Assembly (NCBI RefSeq): GCF_014204945.1
Contig: NZ_JACHMN010000002.1
Coordinates: forward strand, 682,001-746,000
Length of the DNA stretch: 64,000 bases
Direction of reading: 5' to 3'
DNA from: Allocatelliglobosispora scoriae
GTDB lineage: Bacteria > Actinomycetota > Actinomycetes > Mycobacteriales > Micromonosporaceae
Shown here: piece by piece, positions 16,868 through 24,879 of the stretch
Layout of the letters: the number at the start of each line of letters is the position of its first letter
Numbering within the stretch: position 1 is the first letter of the stretch
Translations under genes and position numbers: made by a program
The notes under the pieces: model-generated
The model's input: the letters and a program-made list of their open reading frames with translations, nothing else
The model's database searches: none
Told to the model about the DNA's origin: nothing

Positions 16868-18052
16868 ATGCCCATCGCCTTGACCAGCGCCTCCGTCCCC
16901 ATCGCACCCGCACGGCACGACCTGCCCTGGCGGCGGGCGCGCGAGCTCGCGGCCGCCGCCGCGGGCCCGCTCGCGGCGGAGCAGGTCACGCTCGGCGCGG
17001 CGATCGGCCGGGTGCTCGCCGTCGAGCTCCGCTCGGCCGTCACCCTCCCCGGCGGGGACACGGCGGCCATGGACGGGTACGCCGTAGCCGGTCCCCCGCC
17101 GTGGCAGGTCACCGGCCAGGTGCTCCCCGGGCAGCCCGCGACCTCCCCGCTGCTCCCCGGCACCGCATGGGAGATCGCCACCGGGGCACTCGTCCCGCCG
17201 GGCACCGAGTCCGTCGTCATGTACGAGTCCTGTGAGCGGATCGCCGGCCTCGTCACCGCGCCGCTGCGACCCAAACGCCACATCCGCACGGCAGGCGAGG
17301 ACCTGCGCCCCGGCGACCTGCTCGCCGAGCGCGGACGGCAGGTGACGGCGGCGCTGATCGGGCTCGCCGCCCACGCCGGGCTGGACACGATCGCGGTCCG
17401 CGCCCGCCCCCGCGTCCGGGTGCTGATCACCGGCGACGAGGTGGTCGGGCACGGGCTCCCCGCTCTCGGGCAGGTACGCGACGCGCTGGGCCCGTTGCTG
17501 ACCGCCCTCGTCGAGGATGCCGGTGCCACCGTGGCCGGAGTGCACCACCTCGCCGACGGCGCCGAGCAGCTGCGCCGGGCGCTGCTCGCCGAGGCCGACC
17601 TCGTGCTCGTCACCGGTTCGTCGTCCAAGGGCGCCAGCGACCACCTGCACGCCGTGCTCGACGGCCTCGGCGCGCAGCTGCTCGTGGACGGCGTCGCCTG
17701 CAAGCCGGGGCACCCGCAGATCCTGGCCCGCTTCGGCCCGCGCTGGGTCGCCGGCCTGCCGGGCAATCCCTACGCCGCGCTGATCGGCTGGCTGACGGTG
17801 GCGCAGCCGCTCCTCGCCGCGATGCTGGGCCGGGCACCGTCGCCGGCGCGGGTGCTGCCGGTGACCGGCAACGTGCAGGCGCTGGACGAAGCGGTGCGGC
17901 TCGTCCCGGTGCGGTGCCACGGCGACGGCGCGACGGTGGTGGCGGGTGCCCGACCGGCGAGCCTGCTCGCCGCCGCCGGTGCCGACGCCATCGCGGTCAT
18001 CGAGCCGCAGTGGAAGCCCGGCGGACCGGCCGAGCTGCTGCCGCTGGGCTGA
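16868..18052 (+). CDS. moeA: Molybdopterin molybdotransferase MoeA
   Basis: A 394-residue MoeA-type protein. Visible family features are DTAAMDGYAV (the AMDGYA motif, residues 60-70), IATGALVPPGTESVVMYE, IRTAGEDLRPGD, the MoCF-biosynthesis domain VRVLITGDEVVGHG with DLVLVTGSSSKGASDHL, and the diagnostic ARFGPRWVAGLPGNPYAALI. MoeA inserts molybdate into adenylylated molybdopterin to give the molybdenum cofactor in the cytosol. Its position next to modABC and a molybdate regulator makes the island functionally coherent: uptake followed by insertion. No molybdoenzyme is encoded in the window. Confidence 0.92.
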   Translation: MPIALTSASVPIAPARHDLPWRRARELAAAAAGPLAAEQVTLGAAIGRVLAVELRSAVTLPGGDTAAMDGYAVAGPPPWQVTGQVLPGQPATSPLLPGTAWEIATGALVPPGTESVVMYESCERIAGLVTAPLRPKRHIRTAGEDLRPGDLLAERGRQVTAALIGLAAHAGLDTIAVRARPRVRVLITGDEVVGHGLPALGQVRDALGPLLTALVEDAGATVAGVHHLADGAEQLRRALLAEADLVLVTGSSSKGASDHLHAVLDGLGAQLLVDGVACKPGHPQILARFGPRWVAGLPGNPYAALIGWLTVAQPLLAAMLGRAPSPARVLPVTGNVQALDEAVRLVPVRCHGDGATVVAGARPASLLAAAGADAIAVIEPQWKPGGPAELLPLG

Positions 18053-18058
18053 CGGCGA

Positions 18059-18463
18059 TCAGACCCGGTCGAGCACGACGACCGGGATCTCCCGATCGGT
18101 CTTCTTCTGGTAGTCGTCGTAGGCCGGCCACACCGACGCCATCTTCTGCCACATCGCGGGCTTCTCCTCCGGCGTCGCGACGCGGGCCCGGGCCGGGAAC
18201 TTCTCGCCCCAGATCTGCACCTCGACGTCGGGATTGGCCTGCAGGTTGCGGAACCACTCCGGCGGCGCGTCGGCACCGCCCTTGGACGCGACCACCAGGG
18301 TGGCGTCACCGTCGCTCTGGTAGATGAGCGGTGTGACGTAGTGCTTGCCGGACTTGCGGCCCGTCGTCGTCAGCAGCAGCGCCGGCACGCCGGGCCGCCA
18401 CTCGTGACCTTCCTGGCCGTCGGTCTCGATGTAACGACGCACATGTTCCTCGCCATAGAGCAT
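18059..18463 (-). CDS. Deazaflavin (F420)-dependent nitroreductase family protein
   Basis: A 134-residue protein of the Ddn/DUF385 split-barrel type: PALLLTTTGRKSGKHYVTPLIYQSDGDATLVVASKGGADAPPEWFRNL, then VEVQIWGEKFPARARVATPEE and YDDYQKKTDREIPVVVLDRV (each quoted part is separated by short gaps in the protein or read across conserved blocks). The GRKSG(K/R) and PxWF.NL blocks are the family signature for binding reduced F420. Members reduce nitro compounds, quinones or other hydrophobic substrates. The cofactor is an actinobacterial hallmark. It is convergent with moeA. Confidence 0.9.
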   Translation of the reverse strand: MLYGEEHVRRYIETDGQEGHEWRPGVPALLLTTTGRKSGKHYVTPLIYQSDGDATLVVASKGGADAPPEWFRNLQANPDVEVQIWGEKFPARARVATPEEKPAMWQKMASVWPAYDDYQKKTDREIPVVVLDRV

Positions 18464-18553
18464 GCAGTCAGTATTGCCTGCTCAGCGGCCGTTCGCGGAG
18501 CAAATCGGCCAGGCAGGCGTTTCACCTCGTCCAGGCCCGGGTATCGGACGCTC

Positions 18554-18796
18554 ATGAGTGAAACCGTGCAGACCCGGGGCGATGGCCACGATGAGATCCT
18601 CGCCCTCGACACCAACGGCGACGGCAAGCCCGACCTGTGGGCCATCGACACCGACGGGGACGGCAAGGCCGACCTCTTCCAGGCCGACACCAACGGCGAC
18701 GGCGAGATCAACCTCACCATGGTGGACCTGACCCAGGACGGCAAGATGGACATCATCGTCGACGGCGACGGTGGCATCCCGCTCGTCGAATCGTGA
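18554..18796 (+). CDS. Small acidic protein with repeated DxNGDGxxD calcium-binding-type loops
   Basis: An 80-residue protein built almost wholly of repeats. DTNGDGKPDLW, DTDGDGKADLF and DTNGDGEINLT follow each other at about 12-residue spacing, and a fourth weaker copy (DLTQDGKMDII) leads to DGDGG. This loop is the EF-hand/dockerin/VCBS-type calcium ligand. There is no signal peptide or membrane segment, so it may act in the cytosol or leave by an unknown route. Its role is unknown. It ends 8 bases before a very strong terminator. Confidence 0.75.
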   Translation: MSETVQTRGDGHDEILALDTNGDGKPDLWAIDTDGDGKADLFQADTNGDGEINLTMVDLTQDGKMDIIVDGDGGIPLVES

Positions 18797-18804
18797 CGCC
18801 ATCA

Positions 18805-18840
18805 CGCTGATCGGACGTTCTGCGGGACGTCCGATCAGCG
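18805..18840 (+). terminator. Strong stem-loop terminator
   Basis: Perfect 14-base arms CGCTGATCGGACGT (18805-18818) and ACGTCCGATCAGCG (18827-18840) enclose an 8-base loop directly after the small calcium-binding-type gene. A short T/C stretch follows. Confidence 0.8.
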
Positions 18841-18881
18841 GTTCTCCTGTCCGCACCCGGCGAGCGGCATAGCCTGCGAGC

Positions 18882-20012
18882 ATGATCCCAGCCGATCGCC
18901 TCGACACCCTGCACGAGCTCTACCGCGACCTGCACGAGCACCCCGAGCTCTCCTTCGCCGAGACGCGGACCGCCGCGATCGCGGCCCGCGAGCTGCACCG
19001 CATCGGCTTCGAGGTGACCGAGGGCGTCGGGCGGACCGGCGTCGTCGGGGTTCTGCGCAACGGCGCGGGCCCCACCGTCCTGCTGCGGGCCGACTTCGAC
19101 GCGCTGCCGGTCGCCGAACGCACCGGACTGCCCTACGCGAGCCGGGCCCGAGGCATCGATCCCGACGGCAACGACATACCGGTCATGCACGCCTGCGGGC
19201 ACGACGTCCACCTGACCTGCCTGCTCGGCGCCCTGGAGGTGCTGGCGTCGGACCGGGACACGTGGCGTGGCACGATCCTGGCGGTCTGCCAGCCGGCCGA
19301 GGAGCTCGGCGCCGGAGCGCAGGCGATGATCGACGACGGACTCTTCGAACGGTTCGGACGGCCCGACATCGTGCTCGGGCAGCACGTCGCCCCCGCGCCC
19401 GCCGGCATGCTCGGCATCCACCCCGGGCCGGCGTTCGCCGCCACCGACAGCCTGCGCGTCGTCCTGCATAGACGCGGCGGTCACGGCTCCCGCCCCGAGA
19501 CCACGGTGGACCCCGTGGTGATGGCCGCATACGCGGTCACCCGGCTGCAGACCGTCGTCTCCCGCGAGGTCGCCGGCGGCGAGACCGCCGTCGTCACCGT
19601 CGGCTCCCTCGTCAGCGGCACCAAGGACAACATCATCCCCGACGACGCCGTGCTGCAGATCAACGTCAGGACCTACACCCCGGCGGTACGCGACCGGGTG
19701 CTCACCGGCATCCGCCGCATCCTCGAGGCGGCGTTCGCCGACCACTTCGGTGCCGGTCGAATCCTGTCCCCGGGACCGGTCACCGGCAGCGAGGACTGCG
19801 GCCTCTTCGCGACCGCCGCCGGTGTGCCGTGCTGCTACTGGCTGTTCGGCGGCCTGGATCCCGCGCTCTTCGCCGACGGCATCGAGGCCGGAATGGCCCG
19901 GGCGCCCGCCAACCACTCACCGCTGTTCGCACCCGTCGTCGAACCGACGATCTCCGTTGGCGTGGAAGCGATGGTGATCGCCGCGCACACCTGGCTCGCC
20001 GACTTCCGCTAG
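18882..20012 (+). CDS. M20D family amidohydrolase (N-acyl amino acid hydrolase type)
   Basis: A 376-residue metallopeptidase. It has HEHPELSFAETRTA at the N-terminus, VLLRADFDALPV, the metal-binding HACGHDVHLTCLLG, the catalytic PAEELGAGAQAMID, and HRRGGHGSRPETTVDPVV in the dimerisation lid. The final metal ligand region is PANHSPLFAP. These mark the M20D group (hippurate hydrolase, N-acyl amino acid amidohydrolase, IAA-amino acid hydrolase). It is a cytosolic di-metal enzyme that cleaves N-acyl amino acids; the exact acyl group is not readable. The methyltransferase-ABC operon starts 10 bases downstream. Confidence 0.9.
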   Translation: MIPADRLDTLHELYRDLHEHPELSFAETRTAAIAARELHRIGFEVTEGVGRTGVVGVLRNGAGPTVLLRADFDALPVAERTGLPYASRARGIDPDGNDIPVMHACGHDVHLTCLLGALEVLASDRDTWRGTILAVCQPAEELGAGAQAMIDDGLFERFGRPDIVLGQHVAPAPAGMLGIHPGPAFAATDSLRVVLHRRGGHGSRPETTVDPVVMAAYAVTRLQTVVSREVAGGETAVVTVGSLVSGTKDNIIPDDAVLQINVRTYTPAVRDRVLTGIRRILEAAFADHFGAGRILSPGPVTGSEDCGLFATAAGVPCCYWLFGGLDPALFADGIEAGMARAPANHSPLFAPVVEPTISVGVEAMVIAAHTWLADFR

Positions 20013-20022
20013 GGTCCTGCGG

Positions 20023-20718
20023 GTGACTGAAGCGCCTTTCCTCAGCGACACCCGGGCGGCCTACGACATCCTCGCCGCCACCTGCGCCGACCTGTGGCGC
20101 CACGAGCTGGACGCACGGCCGGTGGACCGGAGCATGCTCACCGCCTTCGCCGAGCTCGTGCTCGCCGCGGATCTGGGGCCGGTCGCCGACATCGGCTGCG
20201 GACCGGGCCGGGTCACCGGTCACCTGCGGTCGCTGGGCCTGGTGAACGCCTTCGGCATCGACCTCTCGCCCGCGATGATCGAGATCGCCCGCCACGACCA
20301 CCCGGAGCTGCGCTTCGAGGTCGGCTCGATGCTCGACCTGGAGATCGCCGACGGCGCCCTCGGCGGGGTGCTGGGCTGGTATTCCCTGATCCACATCGTC
20401 CCCGAGCTCGTCCCGACGGCGCTCGCCGAGTTCGAGCGGGTGCTCGCACCCGGCGGCTACCTGCTGCTCGGCTTCCAGGTCGGCGCGGATGTGAGCGTGC
20501 GGACCGAGGCGTTCGGCCACGAGTTCCCACCGCTGCACTTCCACCGGCTCCTGCCCGACCGGCTCGCCGAGCAGCTCGGCGACGCCGGGTTCGTCGTCAG
20601 CGCCCGGCTGCAGCGCGAGCGCATCGGCGAGGACAAGACCGAGCAGGCCTTCATCCTGGCCCGCAAGCCGACCGCCCCGGAGCCGGAGCTCGCCGACGAG
20701 GCGGAGCAGGCCCGATGA
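20023..20718 (+). CDS. Class I SAM-dependent methyltransferase
   Basis: A 231-residue methyltransferase with motif I VADIGCGPGRVTGHL, motif II FGIDLSPAMIEIAR, the acidic FEVGSMLDLEIADGALGGVLGWYSLIH and VLAPGGYLLLGFQV. It fits the broad UbiE/methyltransf_11-25 group acting on small molecules. The start is GTG 20023. Its stop overlaps the ATG of the next ABC ATPase (ATGA at 20715-20718), so enzyme and exporter are translationally coupled. This suggests that it modifies, or protects against, the compound the exporter handles. Confidence 0.85.
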   Translation: MTEAPFLSDTRAAYDILAATCADLWRHELDARPVDRSMLTAFAELVLAADLGPVADIGCGPGRVTGHLRSLGLVNAFGIDLSPAMIEIARHDHPELRFEVGSMLDLEIADGALGGVLGWYSLIHIVPELVPTALAEFERVLAPGGYLLLGFQVGADVSVRTEAFGHEFPPLHFHRLLPDRLAEQLGDAGFVVSARLQRERIGEDKTEQAFILARKPTAPEPELADEAEQAR

Positions 20719-21656
20719 CCGACAACCTCATCGAGGCCGTCGGCCTCACCAAGACCTACGCCAAAGCCGGCAGCAGCGGTTTCACCGCCGTCGACGGGAT
20801 CGACCTCCAGGTCCGCCGCGGCGAGTCCTTCGGCGTCCTGGGCGCCAACGGCGCGGGCAAGTCCTCGGCGATGCGCATGATCGCGTGCGTCTCCCCCATC
20901 ACCGGCGGCACGCTGCGCATCCTCGGCCGCGACGCCGCCACCGACGGTGCGGAGATCCGGGCCAGGCTCGGTGTCGTGCCGCAGGACGACACCGTCGACA
21001 CCGACCTCACCGTCCGGGAGAACCTGCTCATCTACGGCCGCTACTTCGGGCTGCCGTGGAAGCTGCTGCGGGCGCGCAGCGACGAGCTGCTGGAGTTCGC
21101 CCGGCTCACCGAGAAGGCCGACGAGCCGGTCAGCGCGCTCTCCGGCGGCATGCGGCGACGGCTCACCATCGCCCGCGCCCTCATCAACGAGCCCGAGATC
21201 GTGCTGCTCGACGAACCCACCACCGGCCTGGACCCGCAGGCCCGGCACCTGCTGTGGGAGCGGTTGTTCCAGCTCAAGCAGGACGGCGTCACGCTGCTGC
21301 TCACGACGCACTACATGGACGAGGCCGAGCAGCTCTGCGACCGGCTCGTCGTCATGGACGCCGGGAAGATCGTCGCCGAGGGCACCCCGACCGAGCTGAT
21401 CGAGCGCTACACCACCCGCGAGGTGCTCGAACTGCGCTTTCCCGCCGCCGAACGCGAGGTCGCCGCGGAGAAGCTGCGCGGGCTCGCCGAGCGGATGGAC
21501 GTGCTCGCCGACCGGGTGCTGCTCTACACCGCCGGCGGCGAGCAGACGCTCGCCGCGGTGCACGGCCGCGACGTCACCCCGATCACCGCTCTCGTCCGCC
21601 GGGCCACCCTCGAGGACGTCTTCCTCACTCTCACCGGCCGCTCCCTCATCGACTAG
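20715..21656 (+). CDS. ABC exporter ATP-binding protein (DrrA/CcmA type)
   Basis: A 313-residue ATPase. It has Walker A GANGAGKSSAMRM, Q-loop VVPQDDTVDTDLTVREN, signature LSGGMRRRLTIARALI, Walker B IVLLDEPTTGLDPQA and H-loop TTHYMDEAEQL. A C-terminal extension of about 80 residues (EVLELRFPAAEREVAAEKL to TLEDVFLTLTGR) is typical of the DrrA/NodI drug and lipid exporter group. It powers the two permeases encoded immediately downstream. The export substrate cannot be read; lipooligosaccharide-like and antibiotic substrates are known in the family. Confidence 0.9.
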   Translation: MTDNLIEAVGLTKTYAKAGSSGFTAVDGIDLQVRRGESFGVLGANGAGKSSAMRMIACVSPITGGTLRILGRDAATDGAEIRARLGVVPQDDTVDTDLTVRENLLIYGRYFGLPWKLLRARSDELLEFARLTEKADEPVSALSGGMRRRLTIARALINEPEIVLLDEPTTGLDPQARHLLWERLFQLKQDGVTLLLTTHYMDEAEQLCDRLVVMDAGKIVAEGTPTELIERYTTREVLELRFPAAEREVAAEKLRGLAERMDVLADRVLLYTAGGEQTLAAVHGRDVTPITALVRRATLEDVFLTLTGRSLID

Positions 21657-21663
21657 GAACCTC

Positions 21664-22449
21664 ATGTCCACGGGCACCCCCCTGTCCGCCCCGGCACTGC
21701 GCGAGCTGCGCTACTGGCTCTTCCGCTATCGCCGCACCTGGCGCGGCACGATCGTCATCAACGTCGTCAACCCGCTGCTCTTCCTCACCGCGATCGGCAT
21801 CGGGCTCGGCCGGCTCATCACCGGCGGCGACGCCCTTCCCGGCTACTCCTACCTGGAGTTCGTGGTGCCGGGGCTGCTGGTGGCGGCGGCGATGCAGACC
21901 ACCTACATCGAAGCGGCCGGGCCGGTCTTCCAGTCGGTGCGGGGACGCAAGAACTACCTCGCCGCAGCGGCCACGCCGATGAGCCCCTCGGACATCCTCT
22001 ACGGGCACCTGCTCTACATCGTCATCAGGGTCGCGACGACCGCGCTGGCCTTCGGTGCGGTCGCCGCGGCCATGGGCGCCCTGCCGGTGGGGCGAGGCGT
22101 GCTGGTGGTGCTCTCCGGCGTACTCGTCGGCGCTGCCTTCGCGACCACCGTCGCGGCCCTGGCCGTGACGGTGAAGCGGGCCTCCACCATGCAGGCGATC
22201 TTCCGCTTCGTCATCATGTCGATGTACATGCTCTCCGGCACGTTCTTCCCGCTGGACGACCTCACGCCCGCGCTGCGCTGGCTCGCCCAGCTCACGCCAC
22301 TGTGGCACGGGGTGGAGCTGGCCCGGGGCTTCGCGCTCGGCACCGCGACCGCCGGCGGCGTCGCGGTCCACACCGCCTACCTGCTGGTGATGGCGCTGGT
22401 CGGGCTGCTGATCGCCCGCCGCACCTTCCGCAAGAACCTCTATGTCTAG
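21664..22449 (+). CDS. ABC-2 type permease (NodJ/DrrB-like)
   Basis: A 261-residue protein with six hydrophobic segments and the ABC-2 signature near the end (MYMLSGTFFPLDDLTPALRWLAQLTPLWHGVELARG). The N-terminus RELRYWLFRYRRTWRGTIVINVVNPLLFL is characteristic of the NodJ-like permeases. It begins 7 bases after the ATPase gene. With the next gene it would form a heterodimeric membrane domain. Confidence 0.88.
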   Translation: MSTGTPLSAPALRELRYWLFRYRRTWRGTIVINVVNPLLFLTAIGIGLGRLITGGDALPGYSYLEFVVPGLLVAAAMQTTYIEAAGPVFQSVRGRKNYLAAAATPMSPSDILYGHLLYIVIRVATTALAFGAVAAAMGALPVGRGVLVVLSGVLVGAAFATTVAALAVTVKRASTMQAIFRFVIMSMYMLSGTFFPLDDLTPALRWLAQLTPLWHGVELARGFALGTATAGGVAVHTAYLLVMALVGLLIARRTFRKNLYV

Positions 22450-22467
22450 TCCGGCGAGGAGCCGACG

Positions 22468-23274
22468 ATGAGTGTCCTGACCGCCACCCCGGCGACCACG
22501 CCGCGACTGCGGGGCGGCCGTGCCCGCACGATGGTCGAGCGCAACCTGATGATCTACCGCCACACCTGGATCGTCCTGGTGGCAGAGATCTTCGAGCCGC
22601 TGCTCTACCTCGTCGCCTTCGGTGTGGGCATCGGCATGCTCGTCGGCGACGTGCCGGGGCTGCACGACGCGACCATCACCTATCCGCAGTTCGTCGCACC
22701 GGCCCTGCTGGCGACCGCCGCGATGAACGGTGCGATGAACGAGACCACCTTCAACATGTACAGCAAGCTCACCACCGACCACACCTACGAGTCGATCCTC
22801 ACCACGCCGATGACGGTGCGGTCGGTGGCGCTCGGCGAGATCTGCTGGGCGCTGCTGCGTGGGTTCGGGGTCTCCGGCGCCTTCCTCGGCGTCGTCGCGG
22901 CGTTCGGGCTGGTCCACTCGCCGTGGGCGCTGCTCGCGCTGCCCGGTGCGCTGCTCATCGGCTTCGCCTTCGCCGCGATCGGGCTGCTGACCGTGACGTT
23001 CCTGCGGTCCTACCACGACTTCCAGCTCATCCAGCTGGTGATGCTGCCGATGTTCCTCTTCGCGACGACGTTCTACCCGCTGGGCGTCTATCCCCGGCCG
23101 ATCCAGATCATCGTCGAGTTCCTGCCGCTCTACCACGCCATCGAGCTGGTGCGGGACCCGTTCCTCGGCGCACCGAGCACCGACATGCTGATCGCCGCCG
23201 CCTATCTGGCGGTCCTCGGTGTCGCCGCGCTGCTGCTGGCGATCCGCCGCCTCGGCAGCACGCTGCGCCGGTAG
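22468..23274 (+). CDS. ABC-2 type permease (second subunit)
   Basis: A 268-residue permease with six hydrophobic segments. It is related to the previous one: MVERNLMIYRHTWIVLVAEIFEPLLYLVAF at the start, and MFLFATTFYPLGVYPRPIQIIVEFLPLYHAIELVRDPF near the end. It completes the exporter. The pair probably arose by duplication. The gene closes the operon at a bidirectional hairpin. Confidence 0.88.
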   Translation: MSVLTATPATTPRLRGGRARTMVERNLMIYRHTWIVLVAEIFEPLLYLVAFGVGIGMLVGDVPGLHDATITYPQFVAPALLATAAMNGAMNETTFNMYSKLTTDHTYESILTTPMTVRSVALGEICWALLRGFGVSGAFLGVVAAFGLVHSPWALLALPGALLIGFAFAAIGLLTVTFLRSYHDFQLIQLVMLPMFLFATTFYPLGVYPRPIQIIVEFLPLYHAIELVRDPFLGAPSTDMLIAAAYLAVLGVAALLLAIRRLGSTLRR

Positions 23275-23280
23275 CCGTTG

Positions 23281-23303
23281 CACCAACTCTTCAAGAGCTG
23301 GTG
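23281..23303. terminator. Bidirectional hairpin between convergent genes
   Basis: CACCAACTCT (23281-23290) and AGAGCTGGTG (23294-23303) pair with one G-U position, around TCA. The SDR stop codon on the minus strand forms the loop. It belongs to a family of three related palindromes in this window (see also 27068-27084 and 47531-47549). Confidence 0.6.
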
Positions 23304-24148
23304 CTGTCCGTGGATGGAAGGCCGACCGCGGCGAGGCTCGCCTCCCACAGGCGGGCGGCGCGGTCGGGGTCGGTGGAGCGGGGCGTCGCGGGGAAGGGCG
23401 AGCGGTAGGCGAAGTAGCCGCCCGACATGAGCCCCTCCTCGCCGTCGGCGAGCCAGACCAGGGTGTCCGCGCCACCGGCCGTCGAGCGGATCAGACCCGG
23501 GATCACCCGCGCGATGGTGAACAGCACGCTGGTCCGGCCGAAGCGCGACTGCACCAGGCCGGGGAAGAAGCTGGTCGCGGCGATGCCGTCGCCGCCCCAC
23601 CTGCGGGCCGCCTCGACGGTGAACAGGATGTTCGCCTGCTTGCTGGCACCGTAGGCCAGCCACCGGCTGCGAAACCGCAGCGGGCTCGCGCCGGGCCGGT
23701 CCACGTCGAGCCAGCCCCAGGCCTCCGCGAGCGAGGCCGTCGTGATCACCCTGGCCGGCGCGCCGGCCCTGAGCAGGTCGAGCACCAGGTGCGTCAGCAG
23801 GAATCCGGCCAGGTGGTTCACCTGCATCGTCAGATCGAGACCATCGGCGGTACGCCGGGTGAGCGGCACCAGCGCACCGGCGTTGTTGGCCAGCACGTCG
23901 ATGCGGTCGAGGTCGGCGTTGAGGCGTTCTCCGAGCGCCCGCACCTCGTCGAGGACCGCGAAGTCGGCCCGGTAGCTGCGCGGCGTCCGCCCGCCGGCCT
24001 CCCGGACCCGCTCGACGGCCTTCGCCAGCCGCTGCGGGTGTCGGCCGATGAGCACCACCTCGTCGCCCTGCGCGGCGAACCGGCGTGCGGCGGCGAGCCC
24101 GATGCCGGAGCTGCCCCCGGTGATGACGATCGTTCTCGGGCTGGTCAC
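23291..24148 (-). CDS. Short-chain dehydrogenase/reductase
   Basis: A 285-residue SDR with the cofactor motif VITGGSSGIGLAAARRFA (TGxxxGIG), the NNAG motif VLANNAGALVPL, a catalytic Ser region (ITTASLAEAWGW) and the active-site YGASKQANILF (YxxxK). The size and C-terminus resemble the retinol-dehydrogenase/WW-oxidoreductase-like NADP-binding subgroup. It oxidises or reduces a small alcohol or carbonyl; the substrate is unknown. It is convergent with the exporter operon and followed on the same strand upstream by an unrelated membrane gene. Confidence 0.88.
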   Translation of the reverse strand: MTSPRTIVITGGSSGIGLAAARRFAAQGDEVVLIGRHPQRLAKAVERVREAGGRTPRSYRADFAVLDEVRALGERLNADLDRIDVLANNAGALVPLTRRTADGLDLTMQVNHLAGFLLTHLVLDLLRAGAPARVITTASLAEAWGWLDVDRPGASPLRFRSRWLAYGASKQANILFTVEAARRWGGDGIAATSFFPGLVQSRFGRTSVLFTIARVIPGLIRSTAGGADTLVWLADGEEGLMSGGYFAYRSPFPATPRSTDPDRAARLWEASLAAVGLPSTDSTSS

Positions 24149-24156
24149 ACCGCATC

Positions 24157-24768
24157 CTATGCCCCGGCGGGCTCCACGGCGCCGGGACGGAAGCGGCGGG
24201 CCAGCCCACCGAGCCCGATCAGGGCCAGCCCCAGCAGGAAGAAGAGCACCGCGAAGACGAGCGAGCTGATGGTGACCCCGAGGTAGCCCAGCTCACCGGC
24301 GTCGAGGAACGGGTAGGGGTACTTGTGCACGACGGCGCCTCGGATGAGCGCGAAGGCGAGATAGGCGAGCGGGTAGGCGAGCCAGCTTCCGGCGTACCAC
24401 CAGGGGGTCTTGTCTCTGTTGAGGAGCAGCCAGTCGACGGCCGCGAGCAATGGTGTGAGCGTGTGGAGCAGGAAGTTGTGCACCGTGTGCGCGCCCGGGT
24501 CGACGGTGAAGAACGGGCTCCCCGGGTTCGTCAGCACCAGGTGGTAGACGGTGCCGGTGATGACGATGTAGAGGGTGGCCGCGCCGCGGATCGAGACCGG
24601 CACCCGGCCGAGCGCGGCGAGGGCGAAGACGACCGCGACCAGCGCGTTGCTCTGCACCGTGAAGTAGATCAGCGACGCCGGATCGCCGCCGGTGTGGATC
24701 AGCAGGAGCACGATCCCGGCGAGGGCGGACAGGGCGGTGAGCCCTCGAAACGAGGCGGCGGCACGCAT
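24157..24768 (-). CDS. Pr6Pr family membrane protein
   Basis: A 203-residue integral membrane protein with six hydrophobic segments. Signature pieces are YFTVQSNALVAVVFALAAL, TGTVYHLVLTNPG, HNFLLHTLTPLLAAVDWLLL and WLAYPLAYLAFALIRGAVVHKYPYPFLD. These match the Pr6Pr family, whose role is not established. The ATG at 24768 is used because the frame further upstream is not membrane-like. A 14-base interrupted palindrome (CTACCG and CGGTAG, 24779-24792) sits directly upstream and may be its operator. Confidence 0.85.
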   Translation of the reverse strand: MRAAASFRGLTALSALAGIVLLLIHTGGDPASLIYFTVQSNALVAVVFALAALGRVPVSIRGAATLYIVITGTVYHLVLTNPGSPFFTVDPGAHTVHNFLLHTLTPLLAAVDWLLLNRDKTPWWYAGSWLAYPLAYLAFALIRGAVVHKYPYPFLDAGELGYLGVTISSLVFAVLFFLLGLALIGLGGLARRFRPGAVEPAGA

Positions 24769-24879
24769 GCGCGGCAATCTACCGACCGGTAGCACCGGCG
24801 ACAATAGGCGACCGAGGAACGCCCGTCCCCGACCGTCGTTGATCACTGGAAGTCGAATGGGAATCAACGGGGTGAAGTG

